From: an archaeon
GTDB lineage: Archaea; Hydrothermarchaeota; Hydrothermarchaeia; Hydrothermarchaeales; JALUUU01
Direction of reading: 5' to 3'
NCBI GenBank assembly: GCA_027021185.1
Contig: JALUUU010000211.1
Span: 1-7,071, forward strand
DNA length: 7,071 nt
Position 1 is the stretch's first letter; the number at the start of each line of letters is the position of its first letter. Positions 1 to 4,905 of the stretch are shown one piece after another. A program made the position numbers and the translations under genes. The notes under the pieces are model-generated. The model saw only the letters and a program-made list of their open reading frames with translations. It was not told the origin of the DNA and ran no database searches.

Positions 1-129
1 CGTCTGAATCAACACCCCAGCAGCCACAGCCGCCACAAGGACAACCGCTATGAAGATAATCAAAGTACCAATCCCCATAGCAGCACGATTGTCCCTCCTA
101 AACTTTTTCCAAGGTTTCATCGAACTCAC
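1..129 (-). CDS. flaB: Archaellin (archaeal flagellin) FlaB/ArlB, N-terminal fragment
   Basis: This is the first 43 codons of an archaellin, the filament subunit of the archaellum; the rest lies beyond the left edge. It shows a short basic leader (KPWKKFRRDNRA) followed by AMGIGTLIIF and a long run of Val, Ala and Ile ending in GVLIQT, the hallmark class III signal peptide and N-terminal assembly helix of archaellins. The prepilin peptidase FlaK/PibD probably cuts between Ala16 and Ala17; the usual residue before the cut is Gly, here Ala. I chose GTG at 129-127 because GGAGGT lies six bases upstream (136-141 on the plus strand); the in-frame ATG at 120 would sit 15 bases from that site, too far. 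A small inverted repeat (140-156) overlaps the ribosome binding site. The family is very clear; which paralogue it is cannot be told. Confidence 0.93.
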   Translation of the reverse strand, partial: MSSMKPWKKFRRDNRAAMGIGTLIIFIAVVLVAAVAAGVLIQT

Positions 130-135
130 TTTTTT

Positions 136-156
136 ACCTCCAGCATTTGTTGCTGG
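136..156 (-). promoter_or_regulatory. Ribosome binding site of the archaellin gene, overlapped by a small hairpin
   Basis: Read on the minus strand, CCAGC, a seven-base loop and GCTGG form a perfect 5-bp inverted repeat (140-156) whose 3' arm runs straight into the GGAGGT Shine-Dalgarno site (136-141), sharing two bases with it. If transcribed, the stem could limit ribosome access; as DNA it could be a small operator. An A/T-rich stretch TTAAAAATA (minus strand, near 159-167) could be a TATA box, but a start about 25 bases from it would fall inside the ribosome binding site, so the true promoter is probably further upstream, perhaps AAATATC near 173-179. Confidence 0.45.
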
Positions 157-490
157 TATTTTTAAGAATAGTAGATATTTCTGCCTTTTTTGCATGTACT
201 TTGTGAGATATTTGTGTAGGTAAATAGATTTAGAATTCAGCGAACGGCAATTCTAACAGAAGAAACAATTTTTCCCTTTATCCCCGTGTTTTGCCCTGAA
301 ATTTGCAATGTCTTAATATCTATGATTACTTTTATTAATCCTTATATGTGGTGCGTGGAAAGCGATAAAAGTGCAAAGGACATCGTTGAAGACCTCATAA
401 AGCCATCGATGATTTTTATACAAATCTTAAAGCTGCTTAAAGCATCATTCCTCAAGTTTAGCTGTCTAATCCGGCAGCCGGCATACATCT

Positions 491-568
491 GGGTGGGCCC
501 TGTTCACCTCTAAACATAGGCACCACTAATGGGGGGTGGGGGCCCGGGGCTCACCCGATGCTCTTTTT
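491..568 (+). terminator. Two related G-rich hairpins followed by a T-run; possible terminator
   Basis: Two stem-loops share the arms GGGTGGG and TTCACCT/CTCACCC: 491-497 with 503-509 (7 pairs, some G-U) and 534-540 with 550-556 (7 pairs, one G-U, nine-base GC-rich loop). The second is followed by CTCTTTTT (561-568). A GC-rich hairpin plus T-run would fit the 3' end of a plus-strand transcript arising from the TATA-like element near 340. Archaeal terminators often need only the T-run, so the role of the hairpins is inferred. Confidence 0.35.
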
Positions 569-570
569 GG

Positions 571-586
571 ATTAACCTTTATATAG
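571..586 (+). promoter_or_regulatory. Promoter (TATA box) of the REC-PAS-DUF835 regulator gene
   Basis: ATTAACCTTTATATAG contains a strong archaeal TATA box (TTTATATA, 578-585) with A-rich BRE-like bases just upstream. Transcription would begin about 25 bases downstream, near 605-610, giving a leader of roughly 45 bases that carries the AGGAGG ribosome binding site at 639-644. The same CCTTWATA core recurs at other putative promoters in this window. Confidence 0.65.
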
Positions 587-651
587 AACAAATTTGACTA
601 TTAAACAAAAACTAGAGAACCCATATTACCCTTGGGGCAGGAGGCCGTACT

Positions 652-2475
652 TTGCCCAAAATAATGGTTGTAGACGACGAGGAGCACATCCTCTCCCTTT
701 TTAAAATGGTTTTAGAGAATGAGGGCTACGATATCGTCTGCGTTTCCAGCGGGGAGGAATGCCTTAGAAGAATTAAAAAAGAGAGTCCGGACCTCATCCT
801 CCTTGACATTATGATGCCTGGGATGAGCGGGATCGATGTAATGGAAAAAGCTCGCAAAATATCTCCCGATACTATAATTATAGTTGTCACGGCCCATGCA
901 TCTCTAGACTCTGCCATAAGTGCCGTGCACTATGGAGCAGGAGGGTATATTTTAAAGCCCTTTGACGTAAATGAAGTCGTAGCTATCGTAAAGAGGGCTC
1001 TGAGAGAGCGGGAATTAGAGGGGGAACTTAAAAAGTCTGAGGAGAAATACAGGTGCTTATTTGAAAACGCCAACGACGCTATTATCCTTTTATCTCCTGG
1101 ACAGGGGCATGTTTTAGAGGTCAACAACAGAGCTGTGGAGTTTACTGATTACAGCAAAGTGGAGCTTGAAGACAAGCGTCTTGAAGACATATGTCCCGAC
1201 GAGGAAATCTGCGGCATAGTTGAAAACCTGTCACATAACAAGGGGACGAATCCAGCGGTGTTCTATGAAGTGCCCTTTATCAGAAAAAATGGTGAGATGG
1301 TTTACGGTGATTTAAGTGCTGGGCTAGTTGAATACGGAGAGGAGAAATCAATTTTGTGCATAGTACGGGACATTACTGAGAAAAAGAAGTCCGAGGAAGA
1401 AATTAGAAGGCTCAAGGAATTCAACGAAAAAATAGTTCAGGAACTCCAGGAAGGGGTGCTGATGAAGGACTCTCGGGGACATGTCATATTCGCTAATCCC
1501 AGAATGACGGAGATGCTGGGGTATGATCGAGACGAGCTTCTGGGAATGCATTGGTCGGCTTTCGTGGCACCGGACTACAGGAAAAGGATGGAAAGGATCA
1601 TGGAGAAAATGTCCGACGGAGCCAAGAGCAGGAATGAAGCTGTCCTTATATCGAAAGACGGAAGGGAGATACCGGTGGTTATAAGTACGACCCCGATGTT
1701 TGAAAATGAGTCTTTCAAAGGGGCTTTAGCCGTCATAACAGACATCTCCGAGATTAAGAGAGAAGAGGAGGAGATGATTAAGAGGGTGATAAAATACCGA
1801 GTTGAAAAAGGAAACACTTACCTCGTCAAAGAGAAAGAGCTTGAAAAAGGCCTTGATGTCCTTAAGGATCTTCTTAACGCGGGCTATAAAGGACTCATTA
1901 TCACCCGCACCCCACCAACAAAGATGAAGAGCATGGTTGACGTGGATTTGCCGGTTGTCTGGCTGAGTGAAAAACGCTATGATAAAATGACTATCCCCCC
2001 TAATTTCTTCTTAATAGAGAAAACAATCGAAAACTATCTAGACAGGGATAGGGTAGTACTGCTAGACAGACTCGACTATCTCATTTTAAAGAACGGGTTT
2101 AAGAAAACAATGGAGTTTATTCAGAGACTCTGTGAGACCTTCTTCATACACAAAGCCATCCTCATCCTCTCAATGGACCCCCAGATCCTCGACGATAAAG
2201 AGATGAGACTCCTCGACAAAGAAGTCGGAGAGATTAAGCCGAAACACGAGGCAGATTTTCCGGAGGATCTCTATGAAATCCTGGAGTATGTTTACGAGCA
2301 GAACACTGTAGGTAAAAAGCCTGCTCACAAAGACATTGAGAATAAATTCAACATCACGCGCACAACTGCCAGGAAGAGAATTAATAGACTGAAACACTTG
2401 GGACTCCTCGAGGATAAGAAATGGGGGAAATATAAGATATTGAAAGTAACCGACAGGGGCAAAATGTACTTCTGA
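652..2475 (+). CDS. Response regulator: REC-PAS-PAS-DUF835 protein with C-terminal winged helix
   Basis: A 607-residue soluble signalling protein. Residues 1-120 are a receiver domain with all key residues: acidic pair Asp8/Asp9, phospho-acceptor Asp52 (LLDIMMPG), Thr80 and Lys102. A coiled linker leads to two PAS domains (about 130-245 and 255-370), each ending in the typical DIT/DIS motif before a charged helix. Residues about 384-527 match DUF835, an archaeal domain seen at the end of PAS-rich sensors. The last 70 or so residues form a winged helix (recognition region NITRTTARKRINRLKHLGLL), so the protein likely binds DNA. No kinase domain is present. The TTG start at 652 is set by AGGAGG at 639-644, seven bases upstream; the ATG at 664 is too far away. 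I infer a phosphorelay-controlled transcription factor, possibly for motility because it lies divergent from an archaellin gene. The ligands of the PAS domains are unknown. Confidence 0.92.
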   Translation: MPKIMVVDDEEHILSLFKMVLENEGYDIVCVSSGEECLRRIKKESPDLILLDIMMPGMSGIDVMEKARKISPDTIIIVVTAHASLDSAISAVHYGAGGYILKPFDVNEVVAIVKRALRERELEGELKKSEEKYRCLFENANDAIILLSPGQGHVLEVNNRAVEFTDYSKVELEDKRLEDICPDEEICGIVENLSHNKGTNPAVFYEVPFIRKNGEMVYGDLSAGLVEYGEEKSILCIVRDITEKKKSEEEIRRLKEFNEKIVQELQEGVLMKDSRGHVIFANPRMTEMLGYDRDELLGMHWSAFVAPDYRKRMERIMEKMSDGAKSRNEAVLISKDGREIPVVISTTPMFENESFKGALAVITDISEIKREEEEMIKRVIKYRVEKGNTYLVKEKELEKGLDVLKDLLNAGYKGLIITRTPPTKMKSMVDVDLPVVWLSEKRYDKMTIPPNFFLIEKTIENYLDRDRVVLLDRLDYLILKNGFKKTMEFIQRLCETFFIHKAILILSMDPQILDDKEMRLLDKEVGEIKPKHEADFPEDLYEILEYVYEQNTVGKKPAHKDIENKFNITRTTARKRINRLKHLGLLEDKKWGKYKILKVTDRGKMYF

Positions 2476-2490
2476 ATCATATCTTACCCA

Positions 2491-2536
2491 TATTAGCCGC
2501 CTTTTTGCCGCTACCTTAATACATACGGTTACCCCT
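2491..2536 (+). repeat. Promoter-like repeat, copy 1 (upstream of the 55-residue microprotein)
   Basis: This segment shares with 2781-2827 an ordered set of blocks: AGCCG, a T-rich stretch ending in TTTGC, TACCTTAAT, ACGGTTA and CCCT. By eye about three quarters of aligned positions agree, with single-base gaps. CCTTAATA resembles the window's other TATA boxes; transcription would begin near 2543, about 12 bases before the ATG at 2555. It is therefore probably a promoter together with a bound-protein site. A shorter, partial match to the right half lies at 2742-2761 (TTTAAACACGTGGTTATACC). Confidence 0.55.
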
Positions 2537-2554
2537 CTATAGTATTGAAACAAA

Positions 2555-2722
2555 ATGACCGATCACAGTTCAATGAAAAATGAAATAGACACCCTTATCC
2601 AGTCTCACACCAGAGAAGAGATAGACGGCATGGCGAGGGCTTTGGGCCTGAATCCGTCCGAATACCGGAGCACTAGGGATATCGCCAAAGCTATATTAGA
2701 ATCCCTGCCCTCAGACAAGTGA
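2555..2722 (+). CDS. Small helical protein of unknown function (55 aa), SAP/Rho-N-like
   Basis: A 55-codon frame starting at ATG 2555 and ending in TGA. The peptide is charged, with no membrane segment, and its second half (TREEIDGMARALGLN, then STRDIAKAILESL) has the helix-turn-helix spacing of SAP or Rho-N-type nucleic-acid-binding modules: a Thr-capped helix with EE-I-D-MA--LGL, a short turn with Pro-Ser-Tyr, and a second helix IAKAIL. That likeness is by pattern only. No Shine-Dalgarno site is evident (the bases before the ATG are AAACAAA), but a TATA-like CCTTAATA at 2514-2521 would give a leader of about 12 bases, compatible with near-leaderless translation. Codon choice is like the flanking gene's. 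It follows the REC-DUF835 gene by 79 bases and likely has its own promoter. I am fairly sure it is coding; the function is unknown. Confidence 0.68.
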   Translation: MTDHSSMKNEIDTLIQSHTREEIDGMARALGLNPSEYRSTRDIAKAILESLPSDK

Positions 2723-2780
2723 ATCCCCTTGATTAACTGTATTTAAACACGTGGTTATACCAACTTGCCACTTTTAACCA

Positions 2781-2827
2781 TGTTTAGCCGTTCTTTGCTC
2801 ATTACCTTAATGCCCACGGTTAACCCT
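2781..2827 (+). repeat. Promoter-like repeat, copy 2 (upstream of the Cys/His microprotein)
   Basis: Second copy of the module at 2491-2536, with the same block order: TTTAGCCG, CTTTGC, TACCTTAAT, CACGGTTA, CCCT. If CCTTAAT (2804-2810) is the TATA box, transcription would start near 2833, leaving a leader of about 95 bases before the ATG at 2931. The shared ACGGTTA block downstream of the TATA box suggests a common operator, placed where a repressor would block initiation. Confidence 0.5.
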
Positions 2828-2834
2828 GAATGAT

Positions 2835-2927
2835 AGTCACCTCAAAAAACCAGCCACCGTGGAACCCGAGGATCTGCAGGGCAGGAAACCCCCGTCCCTG
2901 TCCTGCAACCTCCATACCCTGGTGATT
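2835..2927 (+). promoter_or_regulatory. Structured 5' leader of the Cys/His microprotein gene
   Basis: The leader contains a strong stem-loop: 2875-2885 pairs with 2897-2907 over 11 bases (one G-U) around an 11-base loop. In addition TCACC at 2837-2841 is the exact complement of the GGTGA ribosome binding site at 2921-2925, and pairing can extend to 7 bp (AGTCACC with GGTGATT). A long-range pairing closing over the central stem would hide the ribosome binding site. This could be an RNA switch, but I recognise no known riboswitch consensus, and a 5-7 bp match can arise by chance because any SD site has anti-SD-like sequences around it. Confidence 0.35.
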
Positions 2928-2930
2928 TGA

Positions 2931-3056
2931 ATGGCACATAGATGCATGATTTGTGGGGAATTAATCGACGAGGGTGAAGATTCGATCTGGAGGGGATACG
3001 ACAGATACCACCTGAGGTGTCCTGATTCTTATCCCGAAGATTCTGGACCCTCCTAG
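2931..3056 (+). CDS. Cys/His zinc-finger-like microprotein (41 aa)
   Basis: A 41-codon frame from ATG 2931 to TAG, preceded by an excellent ribosome binding site (GGTGA at 2921-2925, five bases before the ATG). The peptide carries CMIC at residues 5-8 and HLRC at 27-30, a CxxC-18-HxxC pattern typical of a single zinc-binding knuckle or the first half of a treble clef, followed by a short acidic, Pro/Ser-rich tail. Acidic residues (ELIDEGED) fill the first loop and an aromatic stretch (WRGYDRYH) precedes the second ligand pair, an arrangement seen in small archaeal zinc-ribbon proteins. Such proteins often act as DNA-binding, RNA-binding or protein-binding adaptors; no specific role can be assigned. 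The strong ribosome binding site and the metal-ligand pattern together make it very likely to be real. Confidence 0.75.
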   Translation: MAHRCMICGELIDEGEDSIWRGYDRYHLRCPDSYPEDSGPS

Positions 3057-3130
3057 ATCCTGAATCATAACCTCTTAGAAATAGAGCCTTTTAGTGTATA
3101 TCGCGACACCCAGCTGTGTATGTACTTGTG

Positions 3131-3154
3131 TAGGTGCACATATAGGTGCGCGTA
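3131..3154. repeat. Two tandem 12-base units
   Basis: TAGGTGCACATA (3131-3142) is followed directly by TAGGTGCGCGTA (3143-3154), 10 of 12 bases alike, inside a GTGTA-rich tract (about 3095-3155) between the convergent microprotein and methyltransferase genes. It may be a weak binding array or simple low-complexity spacer. Confidence 0.4.
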
Positions 3155-3160
3155 TATCTT

Positions 3161-3187
3161 CCTAGGCAGGTACTATTGTCGCCTAGG
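3161..3187 (-). terminator. Hairpin at the 3' end of the methyltransferase gene
   Basis: CCTAGGC at 3161-3167 and GCCTAGG at 3181-3187 form a perfect 7-bp inverted repeat with a 13-base loop. On the minus strand the first arm contains the TAG stop of the methyltransferase gene. No T-run follows, so it may protect the 3' end or pause transcription rather than be a classical terminator. Confidence 0.4.
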
Positions 3188-4154
3188 CTTTCTTCTCAAT
3201 TATCAAAAAAGTCTTGCTGGCATGAGAAACTTCTAACTCAGGGTCAAATTCTGAAAGAGTGCCCAGCAGCTCATGGCTGGTTATGAAGCCCTTGAAGGAT
3301 TTATTGAGGGAGTTGTAGAACTCGTATACGGTTACATCGAAGTCTACTAGGTCCGGAAAGATGTCGAAGAATACAATTTTTCCTCCAGGAGACACTGAAG
3401 AAACAAGGCTTTTTAATCCTTTTCTTATATTATCCAGGTAGTTTATTACCCACGCACATATGATATAGTCGTATCTGCCGAATACCGAGGCCTTCTCAAA
3501 ATCAATATTCTTCACCTGGGCCCAGTCCATCCCTCTCCTTCTGAGACGCTTATTGGCTATTTTGGCAAGACCCTTTGATTTCTCTATCCCTCTGTAGCAT
3601 CCGTTTGGGCCAACTAGCTCTGCGAAGTACACCGGAGCTACTGATCCGCATCCAACGTCAAGGACCCTGTCCCCGTTCTTTAATTTTAGGATGTCCTTTA
3701 TAATCTCCCTGTAAACAAAGCAGAAAGGGTTGCTGAAGAATATGTCCCACACATCAGCGTCTTTTCCAAAAGACATCAAAACATTGGGATGGTCCTTACT
3801 TATGGCCTTGTAATGGGCCATGGCGGCTATGTCGTCGTACATTGCAATATATTCTGGTATGATATTTTCAAAGTCTCTCCGATTGAAATTCATTCGAAAA
3901 TAGCCAATATCGTACGACCCATTTTTTTTCCTGAGCAGGCCGATCCTCTTTGAGGCGTTGAGATACTTCTCGAGAAACTCGTTGTTGGGGATGTATGGGA
4001 CAGAAAAGGATTTTTTACCGTTTGAGGCATAGGAGAAGACGCCTATTTTCATGCCTAACTTGAAGAGGTTGTAAGCCAGGTTCTTGCTGTTCACCCTAAG
4101 GGTATCCTCGAGGAGGCTTACTCTGTCATCTATACTTCTTTCCCAATTATCCAT
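3183..4154 (-). CDS. Class I SAM-dependent methyltransferase, substrate unknown
   Basis: A 323-residue protein. Residues about 160-275 form a class I (Rossmann-like) methyltransferase: motif I RVLDVGCGS (163-171) binds S-adenosylmethionine, GIEKS (190-194) supplies the acidic residue for the ribose, YDYIICAWVINYLDN (about 230-244) is the motif IV region, and PGGKIVFFD (about 257-265) ends the core. The first 150 residues are an extra domain with a helical, winged-helix-like start (LAYNLFKLGMKIGVF) resembling the dimerisation or substrate domain of small-molecule methyltransferases, not a DNA- or RNA-specific domain. The ATG start overlaps the upstream regulator's stop by eight bases (ATGGATAA), pointing to translational coupling and joint expression. 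The small-molecule or lipid substrate cannot be named. The gene ends in TAG inside a hairpin. Confidence 0.85.
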   Translation of the reverse strand: MDNWERSIDDRVSLLEDTLRVNSKNLAYNLFKLGMKIGVFSYASNGKKSFSVPYIPNNEFLEKYLNASKRIGLLRKKNGSYDIGYFRMNFNRRDFENIIPEYIAMYDDIAAMAHYKAISKDHPNVLMSFGKDADVWDIFFSNPFCFVYREIIKDILKLKNGDRVLDVGCGSVAPVYFAELVGPNGCYRGIEKSKGLAKIANKRLRRRGMDWAQVKNIDFEKASVFGRYDYIICAWVINYLDNIRKGLKSLVSSVSPGGKIVFFDIFPDLVDFDVTVYEFYNSLNKSFKGFITSHELLGTLSEFDPELEVSHASKTFLIIEKKA

Positions 4155-4473
4155 AGAACTTGTAGTAATCTTTGGAATACTGCACCACCTCTTTACCGTA
4201 TTGGGTCAGCCTGTAGTATTTGAACCCGTTCCTCTCCAATACCTCCACTAATCCCAGCTCAATAAGAGAGCTGTTGCCGTTGTACCTGTTTCCCATCCCC
4301 CTAAGACATCCTAGCACATTGGCTGGATCCGATCTTATGGCCCTAGCAAGTTCCGAGAGGTATGTATGATTAGGGTGAATGGAATCCAGATAGAAGAGCA
4401 CCTTCCTCCTAAGGTCGCTTTTGTTTAAGGACCTCACAATGATGGGATCAATATAGAATATCTGTTGCTGCAC
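4147..4473 (-). CDS. Archaeal winged-helix transcriptional regulator
   Basis: A small DNA-binding protein of about 108 residues. It has the layout of a common archaeal winged-helix family: a first helix (RRKVLFYLDSI), a recognition unit with LARAIRSDPANVLGCLRGM, a conserved RYNGNSSLIELGLVEV stretch, and the wing YYRLTQYGKEVV. Translation could start at TTG 4479 or GTG 4473; GAGGGG (plus-strand 4482-4487) is only two bases from the TTG but eight from the GTG, so I prefer GTG 4473. It is first in an operon with the methyltransferase, whose start overlaps its stop by eight bases. Palindromic elements at 4545-4562 and 4571-4584 in the promoter region are candidate sites for autoregulation. The target genes are unknown; the effector could be related to the methyltransferase substrate. 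Confidence 0.85.
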   Translation of the reverse strand: MQQQIFYIDPIIVRSLNKSDLRRKVLFYLDSIHPNHTYLSELARAIRSDPANVLGCLRGMGNRYNGNSSLIELGLVEVLERNGFKYYRLTQYGKEVVQYSKDYYKFYG

Positions 4474-4530
4474 AACCAATTCCCCTCAATCTGAGCTTCG
4501 TTGTCCCTAGCATTCCACCCCTACACCATC

Positions 4531-4540
4531 CCTTATATAG
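4531..4540 (-). promoter_or_regulatory. Promoter (TATA box) of the winged-helix/methyltransferase operon
   Basis: On the minus strand CTATATAAGG is a strong TATA box with A-rich upstream bases. Initiation about 25 bases away, near 4508-4512, leaves a leader of some 35 bases holding the GAGGGG ribosome binding site. The element is also a passable TATA box on the plus strand. Confidence 0.6.
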
Positions 4541-4544
4541 TTAT

Positions 4545-4562
4545 TTTAAAAAATTTTTTAAA
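4545..4562. promoter_or_regulatory. Perfect 18-bp A/T palindrome in a divergent promoter
   Basis: TTTAAAAAATTTTTTAAA is a perfect 18-bp palindrome lying between the minus-strand TATA box and the plus-strand frame at 4594. It may combine a TATA/BRE element for each direction with an operator, or simply be a rigid A-tract. It is followed at once by the six-base palindrome ATGCAT (4562-4567). Confidence 0.45.
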
Positions 4563-4570
4563 TGCATGTT

Positions 4571-4584
4571 CACCATCGACGGTG
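4571..4584. promoter_or_regulatory. Candidate operator, near-palindrome CACC-N6-GGTG
   Basis: CACCATCGACGGTG is a 14-bp dyad with one mismatched pair. The half CACCATC recurs at 4524-4530 on the other side of the TATA box, and TACACC (4522-4527) is the exact inverse of GGTGTA (4581-4586). A dimeric winged-helix protein encoded next door is the obvious candidate to bind it; this is inferred. GGTG at 4581-4584 could instead serve as a ribosome binding site for the frame at 4594. Confidence 0.4.
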
Positions 4585-4593
4585 TAAGAATGA

Positions 4594-4857
4594 GTGATAA
4601 ACGTCGCTTTTTTTGCTAGTTTTCCGGTATCTAGGATCGATAATGAGATCTTTAATTATCAGGGGGTTAACTGATCCGAGATATCTGACTTTTTAGCCAG
4701 TGGGACCAAAATTAGAGAACATCTACGGAACAAATTAAAAGAAGAAGGCATGCGGCCATCGATAATAAATAGTGACAACAGCCCAGTGCAAAGGGTCACT
4801 ATAAACAATGCATTCAGTGGCAAATATTTCGCTATTAAGCTTATTTTTGGATTATAA
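4594..4857 (+). pseudogene. 87-codon reading frame interrupted by one in-frame TGA
   Basis: One frame runs from GTG 4594 to TAA 4855-4857 with a single internal stop, TGA at codon 27 (4672-4674). The first part begins MINVAFFASFPVSRIDNEIF. The second part has a charged amphipathic helix (TKIREHLRNKLKEEG) followed by strand-like segments (QRVTINNAFSGKYFAIKL). Both halves look like folded protein rather than random translation. GGTG lies nine bases before the GTG, and an A/T-rich promoter-like region lies 30-50 bases upstream. A TGG-to-TGA change would explain the interruption, making this a recent pseudogene; readthrough or selenocysteine insertion is less likely, as no supporting element was recognised, and TGA ends other genes here. 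I do not recognise the family. The second half has no usual start codon near its 5' end, so it is unlikely to be a gene alone. Confidence 0.4.
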
Positions 4858-4880
4858 AAGCCGAACGATAGATATATGTG
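4851..4880 (+). promoter_or_regulatory. Promoter region of the receiver/ATPase operon
   Basis: Two TATA-like elements precede the receiver gene: TTATAAAA (4852-4859), predicting a start near 4880 and a 25-base leader, and GATATATG (4871-4878), predicting a start near 4900 and an almost leaderless message. The first overlaps the stop codon of the interrupted frame at 4594-4857. No good Shine-Dalgarno site precedes ATG 4906, which favours the near-leaderless option. Confidence 0.45.
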
Positions 4881-4905
4881 CCTGGAAATCAGATTCATAG
4901 TTACT

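Larger units (their letters stand above)
130..651. other. Long intergenic region between divergent archaellin and regulator genes
   Basis: About 520 bases without a convincing gene. It contains the archaellin upstream region (130-280), an isolated TATA-like element (CCTTATATG, 340-348), short palindromes such as TGCTTAAAGCA (near 434-444) and a CCGGCAG/CCGGCAT tandem (near 470-483), two similar G-rich hairpins (491-509 and 534-556), a T-run (563-568), and the promoter and ribosome binding site of the gene at 652. A GTG-initiated frame of 75 codons (286-513) crosses it but has no ribosome binding site, and its peptide does not look like a known family. A short untranslated RNA starting near 366-372 and ending at the T-run is possible but unproven. 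Confidence 0.5.

Noticed and set aside
286..513. GTG-initiated 75-codon frame on the plus strand
   Set aside because: No ribosome binding site, the TATA-like element at 340-348 lies inside it, the peptide has no recognisable pattern, and it runs into a G-rich hairpin. At best a remnant (the stretch SAKDIVEDLIKP looks protein-like).
2170..2553. 127-codon minus-strand frame
   Set aside because: Lies antisense to the DUF835/winged-helix part of a well-supported gene; no ribosome binding site or family resemblance.
2830..2925. 31-codon frame whose stop overlaps the ribosome binding site of the Cys/His microprotein gene
   Set aside because: Pro- and Arg-rich peptide made largely from the GC-rich hairpin, with no ribosome binding site of its own. 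A leader peptide is conceivable but unsupported.
4594..4677. C/D-box small RNA (GTGATAA near 4594, CTGA at 4671-4674)
   Set aside because: The boxes are about 80 bases apart, too far for a typical archaeal C/D RNA, and no internal C'/D' pair is present.
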